A stretch of 64,000 bases of DNA from Qipengyuania sp. S6317L1 (GTDB taxonomy: Bacteria > Pseudomonadota > Alphaproteobacteria > Sphingomonadales > Sphingomonadaceae): the NCBI RefSeq assembly GCF_023015615.1, contig NZ_JALKAJ010000002.1, positions 372,001 through 436,000 of the forward strand, in the 5' to 3' direction. This document shows positions 8,294 through 17,988 of the stretch, piece by piece. The translations under genes were made by a program, and so were the position numbers. How positions within the stretch are numbered: the stretch's first letter is position 1; every line of letters starts with the position of its first letter. Under the pieces are notes generated by a model. That model ran no database searches. It was not told where the DNA came from and was given only the letters and a program-made list of their open reading frames with translations.

Positions 8294-9741
8294 TGGGCCT
8301 CATCCAAGGCAAGATCCCCATGCGCATAAAGCTGATCCACGGCTTTGGCGCGGTGGCCTTTGGCGTGAAGGACGGCGGCTTTCTCTTCTTCCTGCTGTTC
8401 TATTACAGCCAGGTGCTGGGAATGGATGCGGGGCTTGTGGGCCTTATCCTCCTTGCCGCATTGTTGATCGACGCGGTTGTCGATCCGATCATCGGGTACC
8501 TTTCGGACCGCACTTACACCCGCTGGGGCAGGCGATTGCCGTGGCTCTATGCGGCGCCCATACCATTGGCGTTTATGTGGCTCTTTTTGTGGTCACCGCC
8601 CGGCGGCGTTGCCCCATCTCCCCTTGGACTTCTGGGCATTATGGTTGCCGTTCGCCTGTTTCTTTCCGCTTGCGAAGTCCCCTCGGTCAGTCTCGTGCCA
8701 GAGCTCACATCCGATTATCAGGAGCGCACGACCCTTTTCCGCTATCGGTATTTGTCCGGCTGGATGGGGGGCATCGTGATGATGGTTCTTGCCTATACCG
8801 TGTTCATGCCGGGCGAGAACGGATTGCTCGATCAGAAGGGCTATCCTGCCTATGGCCTGTTCGGCGCAATCCTTATGGCGATCGCCGTCCTCGGCTCTGC
8901 CATTGGCCAGCACCATATTGTTGCAAATCTGCCAGAAACAAAACCCGCACCGTTCAGCCTTCGCGATGCCTTCTCCGAGATATTCGAGGCCTTTTCAGAA
9001 AAAGCCTTTCTCATCTTCGCCGCCGGCGGTCTTGCCGCTTACGTAAGTCAGGGAATGACATTTTCGATCTCGAACTTTCTCAATATCTATATCTGGCAAC
9101 TTGACCGGGTAAGCTTTGATTGGGCGCCCGCCTGGCTGAACGGATTGACCGCTTATCCCTTTATTCTTGGCGTGTCGGTTGTGGGCATGTTCATGCTCGT
9201 GGGTCCGATGCATAACCGGCTCGGCAAACCGAAAAGCGCGGCCGTGAGCGCGATTATCGCTATCGCATTCGGCCTTCTGCCCTATTTTCTTTTCCTCGGC
9301 GGGCTCTGGCCAGCGATCCCGTCGCTTGGCTCGACCGTGCTGTTTTTCGCCTTCACCATCATTGCCAATATGTTCGGCGTGGTGCTGATGATCTCCGCCA
9401 CCTCAATGCTCGCAGAGATAGTCGAGGCCTTTGAAGAGCGAACCGGACGGCGCGCGGAAGGGTCGTTTTATTCGGGCAATTGGCTGGTGCAGAAATGCGC
9501 CACCGGCTTTGGCGCTGCGATCACGGGTCAGATTATCGGCTATTCGCAACTCGAACAGGGTGCGGACCCTGCCACGGTCGAATTCAGCGTGCTATCGACG
9601 ATCATAATAGCCTTTGCGGTTGCAACGATTGTGCTCGGGCTGATTGCCGCATTCTGGCTTGGCCGCTTCCCCATCACCCGCGAACAGCACGAGGCACGGA
9701 TTGCGGCAAGAGAAGCGCAGATCGGGGTTCAAAAGGCGTAA
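8293..9741 (+). CDS. GPH-type (MFS_2) cation symporter
   Basis: This 482-residue inner-membrane transporter has about 12 hydrophobic helices and belongs to the glycoside-pentoside-hexuronide:cation symporter branch of the MFS. The diagnostic loop is DPIIGYLSDRTYTRWGRR at about residues 60-77, followed by LPWLYAAPIP. The start is the ATG overlapping the SDR stop (TGATG). In sphingomonads such carriers often sit beside acyl-CoA and SDR genes rather than sugar genes, so the substrate need not be a sugar. The substrate is unknown. Confidence 0.85.
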   Translation: MGLIQGKIPMRIKLIHGFGAVAFGVKDGGFLFFLLFYYSQVLGMDAGLVGLILLAALLIDAVVDPIIGYLSDRTYTRWGRRLPWLYAAPIPLAFMWLFLWSPPGGVAPSPLGLLGIMVAVRLFLSACEVPSVSLVPELTSDYQERTTLFRYRYLSGWMGGIVMMVLAYTVFMPGENGLLDQKGYPAYGLFGAILMAIAVLGSAIGQHHIVANLPETKPAPFSLRDAFSEIFEAFSEKAFLIFAAGGLAAYVSQGMTFSISNFLNIYIWQLDRVSFDWAPAWLNGLTAYPFILGVSVVGMFMLVGPMHNRLGKPKSAAVSAIIAIAFGLLPYFLFLGGLWPAIPSLGSTVLFFAFTIIANMFGVVLMISATSMLAEIVEAFEERTGRRAEGSFYSGNWLVQKCATGFGAAITGQIIGYSQLEQGADPATVEFSVLSTIIIAFAVATIVLGLIAAFWLGRFPITREQHEARIAAREAQIGVQKA

Positions 9742-9851
9742 CCTTCAAAAAGCGCGGCCTGAAACAAATTCCACCTTGGCGCGAGCGTTCAGCCATGCCA
9801 CGGTGATTCGTATATGTGGTATGTTTAGAAAGAACGAGAGGGACCCCCGAA

Positions 9852-11186
9852 ATGGATTTTGAACCCACCGAACGCCAGGTGTACTGGCGCGACCGAGTGC
9901 GCAATTTCATCGAGAAGCACATTCGTCCGAACATGGATGTCTACAAACAGCAGGACGCCGAGGGCGACCGCTGGAAAGTCATCCAGATCATCGAAGACAA
10001 GAAGAAGATCGCCAAGGAAGAAGGTATCTGGAACCTCTTCATGCCGCCGCGCAACGACGGCCACCACCACGTCGAAGAGACGTTCGAGTTCGAAGGCCCC
10101 GGCCTTACAAACCTCGAATATGCTCTGTGCGCCGAAGAAATGGGCCGCATCGGCTGGGCCTCTGAGGTTTTCAACTGCTCTGCGCCCGACACCGGCAACA
10201 TGGAAGTGTTCCACCGCTACGGCACGCTGGAGCAAAAGGAACAGTGGCTTCGCCCGATCATGAATGGCGAAATCCGTTCCGCCTTCCTTATGACAGAGCC
10301 GTTCACCGCTTCGTCGGATGCGACCAATATCGAAACCCGGATTGAGCGCGATGGCGATGAATATGTGATCAATGGCCGCAAATGGTGGTCATCGGGTCTG
10401 GGCGATCCGCGCTGCAAGGTTTCGATCGTGATGGGCAAAACCGACCCGACCGCCGGACGCCACGCGCAACAATCCATGCTTCTGATGCCAAACGATGCGC
10501 CGGGCGTGAATATCATCCGTCACCTGCCCGTCTTTGGTTATGACGATGCCCCGCACGGCCACATGGAAGTGGAAATGAAGGACGTTCGCGTTCCGGTTTC
10601 CAACATGCTTCTTGGCGAGGGTCGCGGTTTCGAGATCGCGCAAGGGCGCCTTGGCCCGGGCCGTATTCACCACTGCATGCGCACCATCGGCGTTGCCGAG
10701 GAAGCTCTGGCGAAGATGTGCAAGCGCCTGCAAGAACGTGAGGCATTCGGCAAACCGATCTACAAGCACTCGGTCTGGGAAGAGCGTGTGGCGCGTGCCC
10801 GCATTGACATCGACATGACCCGCCTCCTGTGCCTGAAGGCCGCAGACATGATGGACAAGGTCGGCAACAAGTCGGCCAAGCAAGAGATCGCCATGATCAA
10901 GGTGCAAGCACCCAACATGGCGCTCAAGATCATCGACGATGCGATCCAGGCCCACGGCGGCGGCGGTGTGTCGAACGATTACGGCCTTGCCAATGCTTAC
11001 GCACATCAGCGCACCCTGCGTCTTGCGGACGGTCCTGACGAAGTGCACGCCCGCTCCATCGCACGTATGGAATTTGGCAAGCATACACCCGAGCCCGGGC
11101 CAAGCGCCAATGCGCTGCGCGATGGTTCTGCCCCTGCCAATGACGCAGACAGCATGAGCTCTGGCGACATGGGCGTTGCACGCTGA
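9852..11186 (+). CDS. Acyl-CoA dehydrogenase, ACAD10/11-like
   Basis: This 444-residue acyl-CoA dehydrogenase starts [19 protein letters not shown]. It has the central [15 protein letters not shown] segment, NGRKWWSSG, and the helical [22 protein letters not shown] region. The end motif [19 protein letters not shown] is typical of the ACAD10/11 branch rather than MCAD. The following gene encodes an APH-fold phosphotransferase; in animal ACAD10/ACAD11 these two domains are fused. That pairing suggests degradation of a 4-hydroxyacyl-CoA through a phosphorylated intermediate, as in the Pseudomonas Lva pathway (inference). The Ala/Ser-rich C-terminal tail is about 30 residues. Confidence 0.9.
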   Translation: MDFEPTERQVYWRDRVRNFIEKHIRPNMDVYKQQDAEGDRWKVIQIIEDKKKIAKEEGIWNLFMPPRNDGHHHVEETFEFEGPGLTNLEYALCAEEMGRIGWASEVFNCSAPDTGNMEVFHRYGTLEQKEQWLRPIMNGEIRSAFLMTEPFTASSDATNIETRIERDGDEYVINGRKWWSSGLGDPRCKVSIVMGKTDPTAGRHAQQSMLLMPNDAPGVNIIRHLPVFGYDDAPHGHMEVEMKDVRVPVSNMLLGEGRGFEIAQGRLGPGRIHHCMRTIGVAEEALAKMCKRLQEREAFGKPIYKHSVWEERVARARIDIDMTRLLCLKAADMMDKVGNKSAKQEIAMIKVQAPNMALKIIDDAIQAHGGGGVSNDYGLANAYAHQRTLRLADGPDEVHARSIARMEFGKHTPEPGPSANALRDGSAPANDADSMSSGDMGVAR

Positions 11187-11193
11187 CACTTTG

Positions 11194-11221
11194 GTGAGTC
11201 CCCGCATGGGCGGGGACTCAC
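11194..11221 (+). other. Strong intercistronic hairpin without U-tract
   Basis: A perfect 12-bp stem (GTGAGTCCCCGC pairing with GCGGGGACTCAC) with loop ATGG starts 8 bases after the dehydrogenase stop. No T-run follows, so it is more likely an mRNA-stabilising or attenuating hairpin than a full terminator, setting different expression of the two paired genes. Confidence 0.7.
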
Positions 11222-11281
11222 TACCCATCGCAGGTGTTATCTGGATGAAGGAGGCCCCCGTCCTTGGCGGGAGCGCGTGAT

Positions 11282-12352
11282 ATGGAAATTGATTTCGATA
11301 AGGAAATGGTCGGCACCGTTGAGGTGTCTGACAAAGACAAGCTTGATCTTGAGGCGTTGACCGCGTGGTTCGAGGGCAATGTCGAAGGCTTTGAAGGCCC
11401 GATCAGCTATACCAAGTTCAAAGGTGGCCAATCGAACCCGACCTATAAGATCGAAACGCCTTCCACCAATTACGTTCTTCGTCGACAGCCCTTTGGTAAA
11501 TTGTTGCCGTCTGCACACGCGGTCGACCGCGAATATGCTGCAATGACGGGCCTTCACCCGACCGGTTTTCCGGTGCCTAAAACCTATGGTCTTTGCGAAG
11601 ATACAGACGTTATCGGGTCAAAGTTTTTCGTCATGAGCATGGCCGATGGCCGCTCTCTCTGGAACGGCGCACTGCCCGGTCAGGAACCGGCCGAACGCCG
11701 CGCGCTTTACAACGCCCTTATCGACACGATGGCCGACCTGCACCTCAACAAGCCCGGGGAAATCGGCCTTGGCGATTTTGGCAAACCCAATGACTATTGC
11801 GCGCGCCAGATTGCGCGCTGGTCGAAACAATATAAGCTTTCCGAAACAGAGCACATGCCCAAGATGGAGCGGCTGATTGAATGGCTGCCCCAGACGATCC
11901 CTCCGCAACATGAAAGCTCAGTTGTTCACGGCGACTACCGCCTCGACAATGTGATTTTTCACAAGACCGAACCCCGCGTTATCGCGGTCCTCGATTGGGA
12001 ATTGTCGACCCTCGGCGATCCGATTGCCGATTTCTCCTACCTTATGCTCAACTGGTTCCAGCCGGGCGACGGGCGCGCGGGGCTGCTTGGCCTCGATCTG
12101 GAGGCTTTGGGCATCCCGTCTGTGCAAGAGGCGGTTGACCGCTATGTTGCGCGCACCGGCTATCCCGTGCCGCCGATGGAGTGGTATTTTGCCTACAACC
12201 TCTTCCGCCTTGCCGGAATTATTCAGGGCATCAAGAAACGCGTGATCGACGGCACTGCATCATCCGCCCATGCCAAATCCATGAGCGAGCGGGTCGCACC
12301 TCTGGTCGACCGAGCCTATGAATTCGCGCTTGAAGCCGGGATGCCCGAATAA
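11282..12352 (+). CDS. APH-fold phosphotransferase (acyl-CoA/hydroxyacyl kinase-like)
   Basis: This 356-residue protein of the aminoglycoside phosphotransferase/choline-kinase fold is in the branch that resembles the N-terminal domain of ACAD10/11. The kinase nucleotide loop region is YTKFKGGQSNPTYKI, with Lys-type residues in YVLRRQPFG. The catalytic loop is VHGDYRLDNVIF and the metal Asp is in VLDWELSTLGDP. It follows an ACAD10/11-like dehydrogenase on the same strand (95 bp). Family knowledge: LvaA-type enzymes phosphorylate 4-hydroxyacyl-CoAs before isomerisation by the ACAD partner. True antibiotic resistance is unlikely in this context. Confidence 0.88.
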   Translation: MEIDFDKEMVGTVEVSDKDKLDLEALTAWFEGNVEGFEGPISYTKFKGGQSNPTYKIETPSTNYVLRRQPFGKLLPSAHAVDREYAAMTGLHPTGFPVPKTYGLCEDTDVIGSKFFVMSMADGRSLWNGALPGQEPAERRALYNALIDTMADLHLNKPGEIGLGDFGKPNDYCARQIARWSKQYKLSETEHMPKMERLIEWLPQTIPPQHESSVVHGDYRLDNVIFHKTEPRVIAVLDWELSTLGDPIADFSYLMLNWFQPGDGRAGLLGLDLEALGIPSVQEAVDRYVARTGYPVPPMEWYFAYNLFRLAGIIQGIKKRVIDGTASSAHAKSMSERVAPLVDRAYEFALEAGMPE

Positions 12353-12368
12353 GGCGCGAATCCTGGCG

Positions 12369-14759
12369 TCAGAAATAGGAGCTCAGCGAAACCAGCGCGC
12401 CTGCATCGCTTGGTGCATCGCGCAGGTGGCCGGGCTGGTTTCGATAAAACACGCTGGTCGTGATCGTCCCGAGCGGCGAGGATGTTTGCCATCCCAGTTC
12501 CCCGATGATCTCCCGACCCGTCGGCACCAGCGACAACGCCTGACGGCCATAAATCGCGGTCTCTGTGGTGTAATCGTAATCCACTGGCAAATCGAATTGC
12601 AGCGCGCCGCCGCTAACCCGCATCGGCTGGCTCAGCCGGAAGCCGAGGCTGTCGCTCCTGCCAAGGAAACCGGAGCGCGAAAGATCAACCGACCAGGCGT
12701 TCGTGCGGATGTGCGAGCCGGAACCAATGAGCGCGCCGCCATCAGGCCGGGTAAAGCCAGCGCGGTATGATCCCCCGACGTGCCATTTGCTGCCTAGGCT
12801 GCGTGAAATGCGTCCATCCAGAAATACACTTTGTGCGCCGGTCAGTCCGAACGCGGGGTTGAAATGCGCACCAAGCAGCGTCTCCTCTTCATTCAGAAGC
12901 GAAACGCCTGCGGTAATATCGAAGCCTGCCCATTTGCGGTCAGCCGCAAGAGCCGCCTGCGTTGTCGGGCGCCGCTCGCGCTGGCCGCTCAAGGCGTCAC
13001 TGAAAGTGCGAAATCCGGAAAGCCATGCGCGGCCCCGTTCCGCTGAAAGAGTGAGCCCCCACGCCCCAAGCTGGTGACGGCTTGCGATCGCAATCTGACT
13101 GCTGCCGACGAAACCTTTATCGCGGCCTGCCTGTGGCGCGATTTGGAACGCGCTGCGCCGCGCGCCCTGCATTTGCGCCACAAGGCCGGATGCGCTTTGT
13201 GATATGGCAAAACCCATCTGCAGATCGGGCGAAATGCGCGCAGCCACACGGCCCGCAAGCACACGCGCACCATATGCGTCCTCGCTCGTGAGTTGCAGGC
13301 TTTGAGCCCAGCCGAGCCCCGCTGCACGCGCGCCCTCGCCCACTGTGACCGCAACCGAAAGGTCATCATTGCCCGCCGACCTTGTGTAGCCGCCAATTTC
13401 GACAGCACCGCGCAATCGCTGGACAGGCGCTGCTGCTTGCGAATTTTCGCCCAGCGCTGCGGTGAAGGCACGGTCATAGCGGTCGGTCACAATGGTATTG
13501 ATCGAAGCGGTGGTGAGCGCATCGCCCATAGCCGCCGAACCAATCGCAAATGTGTCCGCCAGCGCGAGCACATTTTGCGTGCCCGCAATGCTCACCGCGC
13601 CTTGAGGCTGAAAAGCCGCGGCAATGTCGAGGATCCCTGCGCCAAAGACGTCGTCTGTCCCCGGAGCGCCCGCATCGCGTGCTGTTTCGAGCAGGATTTG
13701 CGTGATCTCGGCGCCGGTGAGATTGGGGAAAGCCTGCGCCAACAGAGCAACCGCCCCTGCTACTTGCGGCGCGGCAAAGCTGGTCCCTGAAATCAGGGTG
13801 ATGAAATCCTGACCGTCAATCGTTTCAACGAACAAATCACCGTCGTCATAAACACAGCAAATCCGTTCTCCGCGTGCAGAGATATAATTGCCTGCAAACT
13901 GCCCTGCACGGTTGCTGAAACCGGACATCTCGCCGTTGTCATCGACCGAACCCACGATGATGACATTGTCACCGCCCGCCGCGATGATGGTTTGCGTAAA
14001 CTCGTCCACTTCATCGGGCGAAAGGCCTGCGTTGCCCGCAGCTGCAACGATGACAACGCCCGCATCTGCCGCACGGCCGATTGCGTTTTGTAATTCCAGT
14101 GAGGCCGCGCTGCCTCCGAGGCTCAGATTGACGACCGCCGCACCCGAAGCAACCGCCACATCGATGCCGCGTGCGATATCACTGTCGGCAAAGACACATC
14201 CAAGCGATGCATCCTGCGGAGTATCCGAACCGCAGGAGCCGGGGCGATCCGCCCGAAGCGCAAGAACCTGAGCGTCGAAGGCGATACCAAGCACGCCTGT
14301 ATCATTGCGCGCAGCTGCCGCGACAAGTGCGACGTTGGTGCCGTGATCATCGTCCGGATCAAGGGGGCGGCCCATTCCGGTCACATCCTGCGAATCCGGA
14401 TGAACACGACCCGCAAATTCCGGACTGTCACTGTCGATCCCGGTGTCGACGATTGCGATGATCTCGCCGGTTCCCGTGCTCCCGTCGAGCCAAGCTGTCT
14501 CTGCGCCATGAAAGCCGGGACCATCAGAACGCCGCATTTCAGGGGAATCGAAAGACGCAGGCGGAGGCGGCGGTGGGGTGGGTGTCGGCTCGGCTGGAGG
14601 GGGAGGAGGAAGATTGCTGACGCCCTGCCCGCCCGCCCCGCCGCCGCATGCAGAAAGCGCCGCGCATATAGCCGCTGCACCAAGCAGTCGCACGGCATTG
14701 CGATCAGAGTACGGCGCGCAATGGGAGGCGCCGGACAGCAGCCGGGAGATAAGTGTCAT
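12369..14759 (-). CDS. Subtilisin-like (S8) lipoprotein protease with barrel-like C-terminal half
   Basis: This 796-residue secreted serine protease has a lipobox (ALSAC) placing the lipidated Cys at 38. A Pro-rich linker (PPPPPAEPTPTPPPPPP) spans about 51-67. The S8 domain runs from about 85 to 375 with Asp105 (IVDTGID), His139 (DDHGTNVA) and Ser327 (GTSFAAP). Residues about 390-796 alternate polar and hydrophobic positions in beta-strand-like runs, include repeated GLTLSAERG-type strands, and end in aromatic Phe. This recalls autotransporter barrels of sphingomonad S8 proteases. An AAAGGA ribosome site precedes the start. A lipid anchor plus a barrel-like tail in one protein is unusual. It diverges from dapD. 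Confidence 0.86.
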   Translation of the reverse strand: MTLISRLLSGASHCAPYSDRNAVRLLGAAAICAALSACGGGAGGQGVSNLPPPPPAEPTPTPPPPPPASFDSPEMRRSDGPGFHGAETAWLDGSTGTGEIIAIVDTGIDSDSPEFAGRVHPDSQDVTGMGRPLDPDDDHGTNVALVAAAARNDTGVLGIAFDAQVLALRADRPGSCGSDTPQDASLGCVFADSDIARGIDVAVASGAAVVNLSLGGSAASLELQNAIGRAADAGVVIVAAAGNAGLSPDEVDEFTQTIIAAGGDNVIIVGSVDDNGEMSGFSNRAGQFAGNYISARGERICCVYDDGDLFVETIDGQDFITLISGTSFAAPQVAGAVALLAQAFPNLTGAEITQILLETARDAGAPGTDDVFGAGILDIAAAFQPQGAVSIAGTQNVLALADTFAIGSAAMGDALTTASINTIVTDRYDRAFTAALGENSQAAAPVQRLRGAVEIGGYTRSAGNDDLSVAVTVGEGARAAGLGWAQSLQLTSEDAYGARVLAGRVAARISPDLQMGFAISQSASGLVAQMQGARRSAFQIAPQAGRDKGFVGSSQIAIASRHQLGAWGLTLSAERGRAWLSGFRTFSDALSGQRERRPTTQAALAADRKWAGFDITAGVSLLNEEETLLGAHFNPAFGLTGAQSVFLDGRISRSLGSKWHVGGSYRAGFTRPDGGALIGSGSHIRTNAWSVDLSRSGFLGRSDSLGFRLSQPMRVSGGALQFDLPVDYDYTTETAIYGRQALSLVPTGREIIGELGWQTSSPLGTITTSVFYRNQPGHLRDAPSDAGALVSLSSYF

Positions 14760-14924
14760 GCGAGAATTCCTTTGCCTATGCCCCGCCGGGCTTCAGCAAA
14801 TTTTGCTAGCATCGCGACCTTGCCGGGCTGCTCATGACGAGCTAGCAGCAACTGCGTAGCCGACTTGCGCTTTTTCCAGTTGCACTCCCTTGGTGGTTGG
14901 AAAGCTGCGTCCTCTGGAGAATTT

Positions 14925-15761
14925 ATGACCGACACCCTCATCAAAGACATCGAAGCCGCTTGGGAAGTGCGCGACACCATCACTCCGACAAGCGATGTGA
15001 AGCCGCTCGTCGAGGAAGCGCTTGCCCTGCTCGATAGCGGCAAGGCGCGCGTGGCCGAACCGTCAGGTGATGGCGATTGGCAGGTCAATCAGTGGCTTAA
15101 AAAAGCCGTGCTGCTGTCCTTCCGCCTCAACGACAATGGCTTGATGCAAGGCGGCTCCGCGGGTGAGCCTGCGTTTGACAAGGTCCCCCTTAAATTTGCC
15201 GGCTGGGGCGAAAATCGCTTCGCTGATGCCGGCTTCCGGGCCGTTCCGGGCGCGGTGGTGCGCCGGGGCAGCTTTATCGGCAAAGGCGCGGTCCTGATGC
15301 CAAGCTTCGTCAATATCGGCGCATTCGTCGATGAAGGCACCATGGTCGACACCTGGGCAACCGTCGGCTCATGCGCCCAGATCGGCAAGAATGTGCACCT
15401 GTCAGGCGGCGCAGGCATCGGCGGCGTGCTCGAACCGCTTCAGGCGGAACCTGTGATCATCGGCGACGGCGCATTCATCGGAGCGCGCGCCGAAGTCGCA
15501 GAGGGTGTGCGTGTGGGCGAAGGGGCTGTGCTCTCCATGGGCGTGTACCTTGGCGCATCGACCAAGATCGTGGACCGTGCCACTGGTGAAGTGCACATGG
15601 GCAAAGTCCCCCCATACGCAGTCGTGGTGCCCGGCTCCCTGCCCGGCAAACCCCTTCCCGATGGCACACCTGGCCCGTCGCTCTATTGCGCTGTCATCGT
15701 CAAGACCGTGGATGCAAAAACGCGGTCAAAAACCGGCATCAATGAGCTGCTGAGAGATTGA
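14925..15761 (+). CDS. dapD: Tetrahydrodipicolinate N-succinyltransferase
   Basis: DapD succinylates tetrahydrodipicolinate with succinyl-CoA in the lysine/diaminopimelate pathway, in the cytoplasm. The 278-residue protein starts at the ATG at 14925, preceded by CTCTGGAGA. The N-terminal helical domain covers residues 1-100. A left-handed beta-helix of hexapeptide repeats follows ([20 protein letters not shown], then [20 protein letters not shown]). The C-terminal tail [25 protein letters not shown] matches the family. It stands alone here, with dapC/dapE not in the window. Confidence 0.96.
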   Translation: MTDTLIKDIEAAWEVRDTITPTSDVKPLVEEALALLDSGKARVAEPSGDGDWQVNQWLKKAVLLSFRLNDNGLMQGGSAGEPAFDKVPLKFAGWGENRFADAGFRAVPGAVVRRGSFIGKGAVLMPSFVNIGAFVDEGTMVDTWATVGSCAQIGKNVHLSGGAGIGGVLEPLQAEPVIIGDGAFIGARAEVAEGVRVGEGAVLSMGVYLGASTKIVDRATGEVHMGKVPPYAVVVPGSLPGKPLPDGTPGPSLYCAVIVKTVDAKTRSKTGINELLRD

Positions 15762-15822
15762 GTTGGAACCTTCTTTTGGCCACACAGTTGGTCTAATAAA
15801 GGAACGACGGAAGGGTCAGTAA

Positions 15823-15993
15823 ATGGTAGATAACAAACGAACGACGCACGACGATAACGCAGTTCACATCGAAGATGACGATGCGCGTGCTGCGTCAACG
15901 CCTGGAATTTTGCGCTATATTCTGGGGATCAGCCTGCTTCTGGCAGTGATCGCGATGAGCGTCGTATGGATCGTGCCCGCGCTTTCAAACTAA
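15823..15993 (+). CDS. Small single-pass membrane protein (56 aa)
   Basis: A 56-residue reading frame begins [20 protein letters not shown], preceded by purine-rich AAGGGTCAGTAA. An acidic, soluble N-terminus is followed by one hydrophobic helix, about residues 29-52 ([17 protein letters not shown], then [11 protein letters not shown]). This N-in/C-out style matches many small inner-membrane proteins. It lies 61 bp after dapD on the same strand. Its TAA overlaps the TAG of the convergent dipeptidase gene. It is too short for standard length cut-offs; codon use and a clear helix support it. Function unknown. Confidence 0.7.
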   Translation: MVDNKRTTHDDNAVHIEDDDARAASTPGILRYILGISLLLAVIAMSVVWIVPALSN

Positions 15994-17336
15994 TCGCGCG
16001 GCGCCTCGTCGCCCGTGGTCAGAACTGTTTCAATCGGTCGCTCGGTTGATACGCGGGCCGCGTGACGTTCGGCCTCGCGCAGCACGCGCAAGATGTTGCG
16101 ACTGGCGATAAGCTCAAGCTCAACCTGGCTATACCCCCTGCGCACGAGTTCTGCGAAGAGCGCGGGGTAATCGCTCACATCCTCGAAACCGACCGGGCCA
16201 GCGGGGATGCCGTCAAAATCCCCGCCGATGCCGATGTATTCGACGCCGATCAAAGCGCGGATATGATCGATGTGATCGGCCATATGCGCAAGAGTGGTCT
16301 CGGGTTCTGGATTGGCCGCATCCCATTCAACCATAGCCGCCTCAACCACATCGGGTTGCCCGGGATGAAGCGATTTCAAGCGCGCCTCCTGCGCTTCGCG
16401 CTCGGCAAACCATTCACGGCGTTCGTTGTTGAGATAGCCCGGAACGGCATCCACCATCACGATCCCGCCATTTTCCGGCAGACGCAAAAGGACCGCATCA
16501 GGCACGTTACGCGAATGGCCGTTGACCGCACGCGCGCCTGAGTGGCTGAAAATAACGGGAACCTGCGCCACATCGAGCGCGTCCATCATTGTCTCTTCAC
16601 TCACATGGCTAAGGTCAACCAGCATACCCAGCCGGTTCATTTCGCGCACCACATCCTTGCCAAAATCGGTGAGCCCGCCGTGAACCGGATCATCCGTCGC
16701 GCTGTCGGCCCAAGGCGTGTTGCGGAAATGGGTGAGCGTCATATAGCGCGCGCCAAGTTCATACATCTGCCTCAACACCGCGAGGCTGGACCCGATGGAG
16801 TGCCCACCTTCGAGACCGATGATCGAGGCGACCTTGCCATCGGCCATCGCATTCTCAATCGCATCGGCATTGTCGGTATAGGCCATTTGATCGGGATAGG
16901 CCGCGATCAACCGTTTGGTGACATCAATCTGTTCAACCGTCTGAAGGACAGCTTCGGGTTCGGGTTGCAGCGCCGAGACAAAGACCGACCAGAATTGCGC
17001 GCCGACGCGCCCTTCATTGAGCCGGTTGAGGTCGGTATGCATCACCCGCCCGTCCGGGTGGTTGGCGCCCGTCGCGGTCGTATCGGTAAAATCGAAACCA
17101 TCGATCTGGTTCTGGTAACGCGTGCGCAATTGATAGGGCACATCGTTATGCCCATCGAACACGGGCGCTATGTCAAGCGCAGTCAATGCCTCTCGCATCG
17201 CCGGATCAATCGGTTCTTCGACCACCTCATCACCAGGGGCTGTTTCAGGCAATGAAACAGGATTGTCCTGCGCGCTGAGTGGGAACGCAGCCACAAGGGC
17301 ACTACAGGCGATCAGCGATAAGGCACTTTTCTTCAT
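15990..17336 (-). CDS. Secreted membrane dipeptidase, family M19
   Basis: This is a 448-residue zinc dipeptidase of the renal-dipeptidase family with a Sec signal peptide ([23 protein letters not shown]), so periplasmic or exported. Metal ligands are visible: HxD in DGHNDVP, the bridging Glu in GLEGGHS, His in [12 protein letters not shown], His in FSHSGARAV, and the late Asp in GGDFDGIP. Expected activity is hydrolysis of dipeptides, possibly including D-amino acid or dehydropeptide bonds. An upstream in-frame start would add 11 residues before the signal and is rejected. It is convergent with, and overlaps by stop codon, the small protein at 15823. Confidence 0.93.
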   Translation of the reverse strand: MKKSALSLIACSALVAAFPLSAQDNPVSLPETAPGDEVVEEPIDPAMREALTALDIAPVFDGHNDVPYQLRTRYQNQIDGFDFTDTTATGANHPDGRVMHTDLNRLNEGRVGAQFWSVFVSALQPEPEAVLQTVEQIDVTKRLIAAYPDQMAYTDNADAIENAMADGKVASIIGLEGGHSIGSSLAVLRQMYELGARYMTLTHFRNTPWADSATDDPVHGGLTDFGKDVVREMNRLGMLVDLSHVSEETMMDALDVAQVPVIFSHSGARAVNGHSRNVPDAVLLRLPENGGIVMVDAVPGYLNNERREWFAEREAQEARLKSLHPGQPDVVEAAMVEWDAANPEPETTLAHMADHIDHIRALIGVEYIGIGGDFDGIPAGPVGFEDVSDYPALFAELVRRGYSQVELELIASRNILRVLREAERHAARVSTERPIETVLTTGDEAPRD

Positions 17337-17492
17337 TCGACACTCTCCGCAATTCGCAAGCCGCCGCACGGTTCAAGCTCGCAAAATCTAAGTTAACCCC
17401 ATTACCCATTTCAAACAATTGGACTTTTACGCCGCTTTGAGAGCAAGGTCCGGGTAAAATTGGGCTCAACAGTCCGGGAAAGGGAACAAGAA

Positions 17493-17891
17493 ATGATCCG
17501 CGCCATCTTGCGCATAGTGCTCGCGATATTTTACGCCTACGCCGGTTACCTGCATATCGTCCGGCCCGAACCCTTCCTTTCGATTATGCCCGGTGCAGTG
17601 CCCTTTCCCGAACAGGTCGTGCTGTGGACCGGCATTGCCGAAATCCTCGGTGCTATCGCCCTTTTACAGCCATTCAATCTGCGCTTACGCCAAGCGGGTG
17701 GCATCGGGCTTGCGTTATATGCCCTTTGTGTTTGGCCCGCGAACATCAATCACTTCGTTCTCGACATGGCCCGCGAAGATGGCGGACTGGGTCTGATCTA
17801 TCACGTGCCCCGCATGATCGCGCAGCCAATCATCATCTGGCTCGCCTTGTGGGTGGGTGAAGTTCCGATGCCCTGGAGCCGCAAGGACTGA
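17493..17891 (+). CDS. DoxX-like inner-membrane protein
   Basis: This 132-residue protein has four hydrophobic helices, of the DoxX/DoxD-like superfamily. The first helix carries the typical AIFYAYAGYLHIVRPEPFL, followed by LWTGIAEILGAIALL. The third helix is near ALYALCVWPANINHF. Members are small quinone-linked or thiosulfate/redox-associated membrane proteins, but most are uncharacterised. It diverges from the dipeptidase across 156 bp. The start is at the ATG after AGGGAACAAGAA. Confidence 0.8.
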   Translation: MIRAILRIVLAIFYAYAGYLHIVRPEPFLSIMPGAVPFPEQVVLWTGIAEILGAIALLQPFNLRLRQAGGIGLALYALCVWPANINHFVLDMAREDGGLGLIYHVPRMIAQPIIIWLALWVGEVPMPWSRKD

Positions 17892-17921
17892 CCTCACCCA
17901 CCAACAAGGCAAGCCGGCAAC

Positions 17922-17965
17922 AAAAAGGGGCAGCGCGCGGGCTCTCTCATCCCGCACACTGCCCC
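17922..17965 (-). terminator. Terminator of the SWIB gene
   Basis: On the minus strand an imperfect stem is closed by GGGGCAG/CTGCCCC (17927-17933 with 17959-17965), with inner GCGGG/CCCGC pairing. It is followed by TTTTTG. The U-tract side marks it as terminating leftward transcription from 18231. Confidence 0.7.
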
Positions 17966-17988
17966 GTCATTTGTCCAGGCCCAAAGGC

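Noticed and set aside
8160..9104. A plus-strand frame overlapping the SDR and the transporter in another reading frame.
   Set aside because: Arg/Pro-rich translation typical of a shadow frame; both overlapped genes are certain.
10389..11228. A 279-codon minus-strand frame opposite the ACAD10/11-like gene.
   Set aside because: It lies over a strongly conserved plus-strand dehydrogenase and has no domain features.
11282..12352. An aminoglycoside-resistance gene.
   Set aside because: The fold is shared, but the partner dehydrogenase and the catabolic context point to an acyl-CoA-type kinase.
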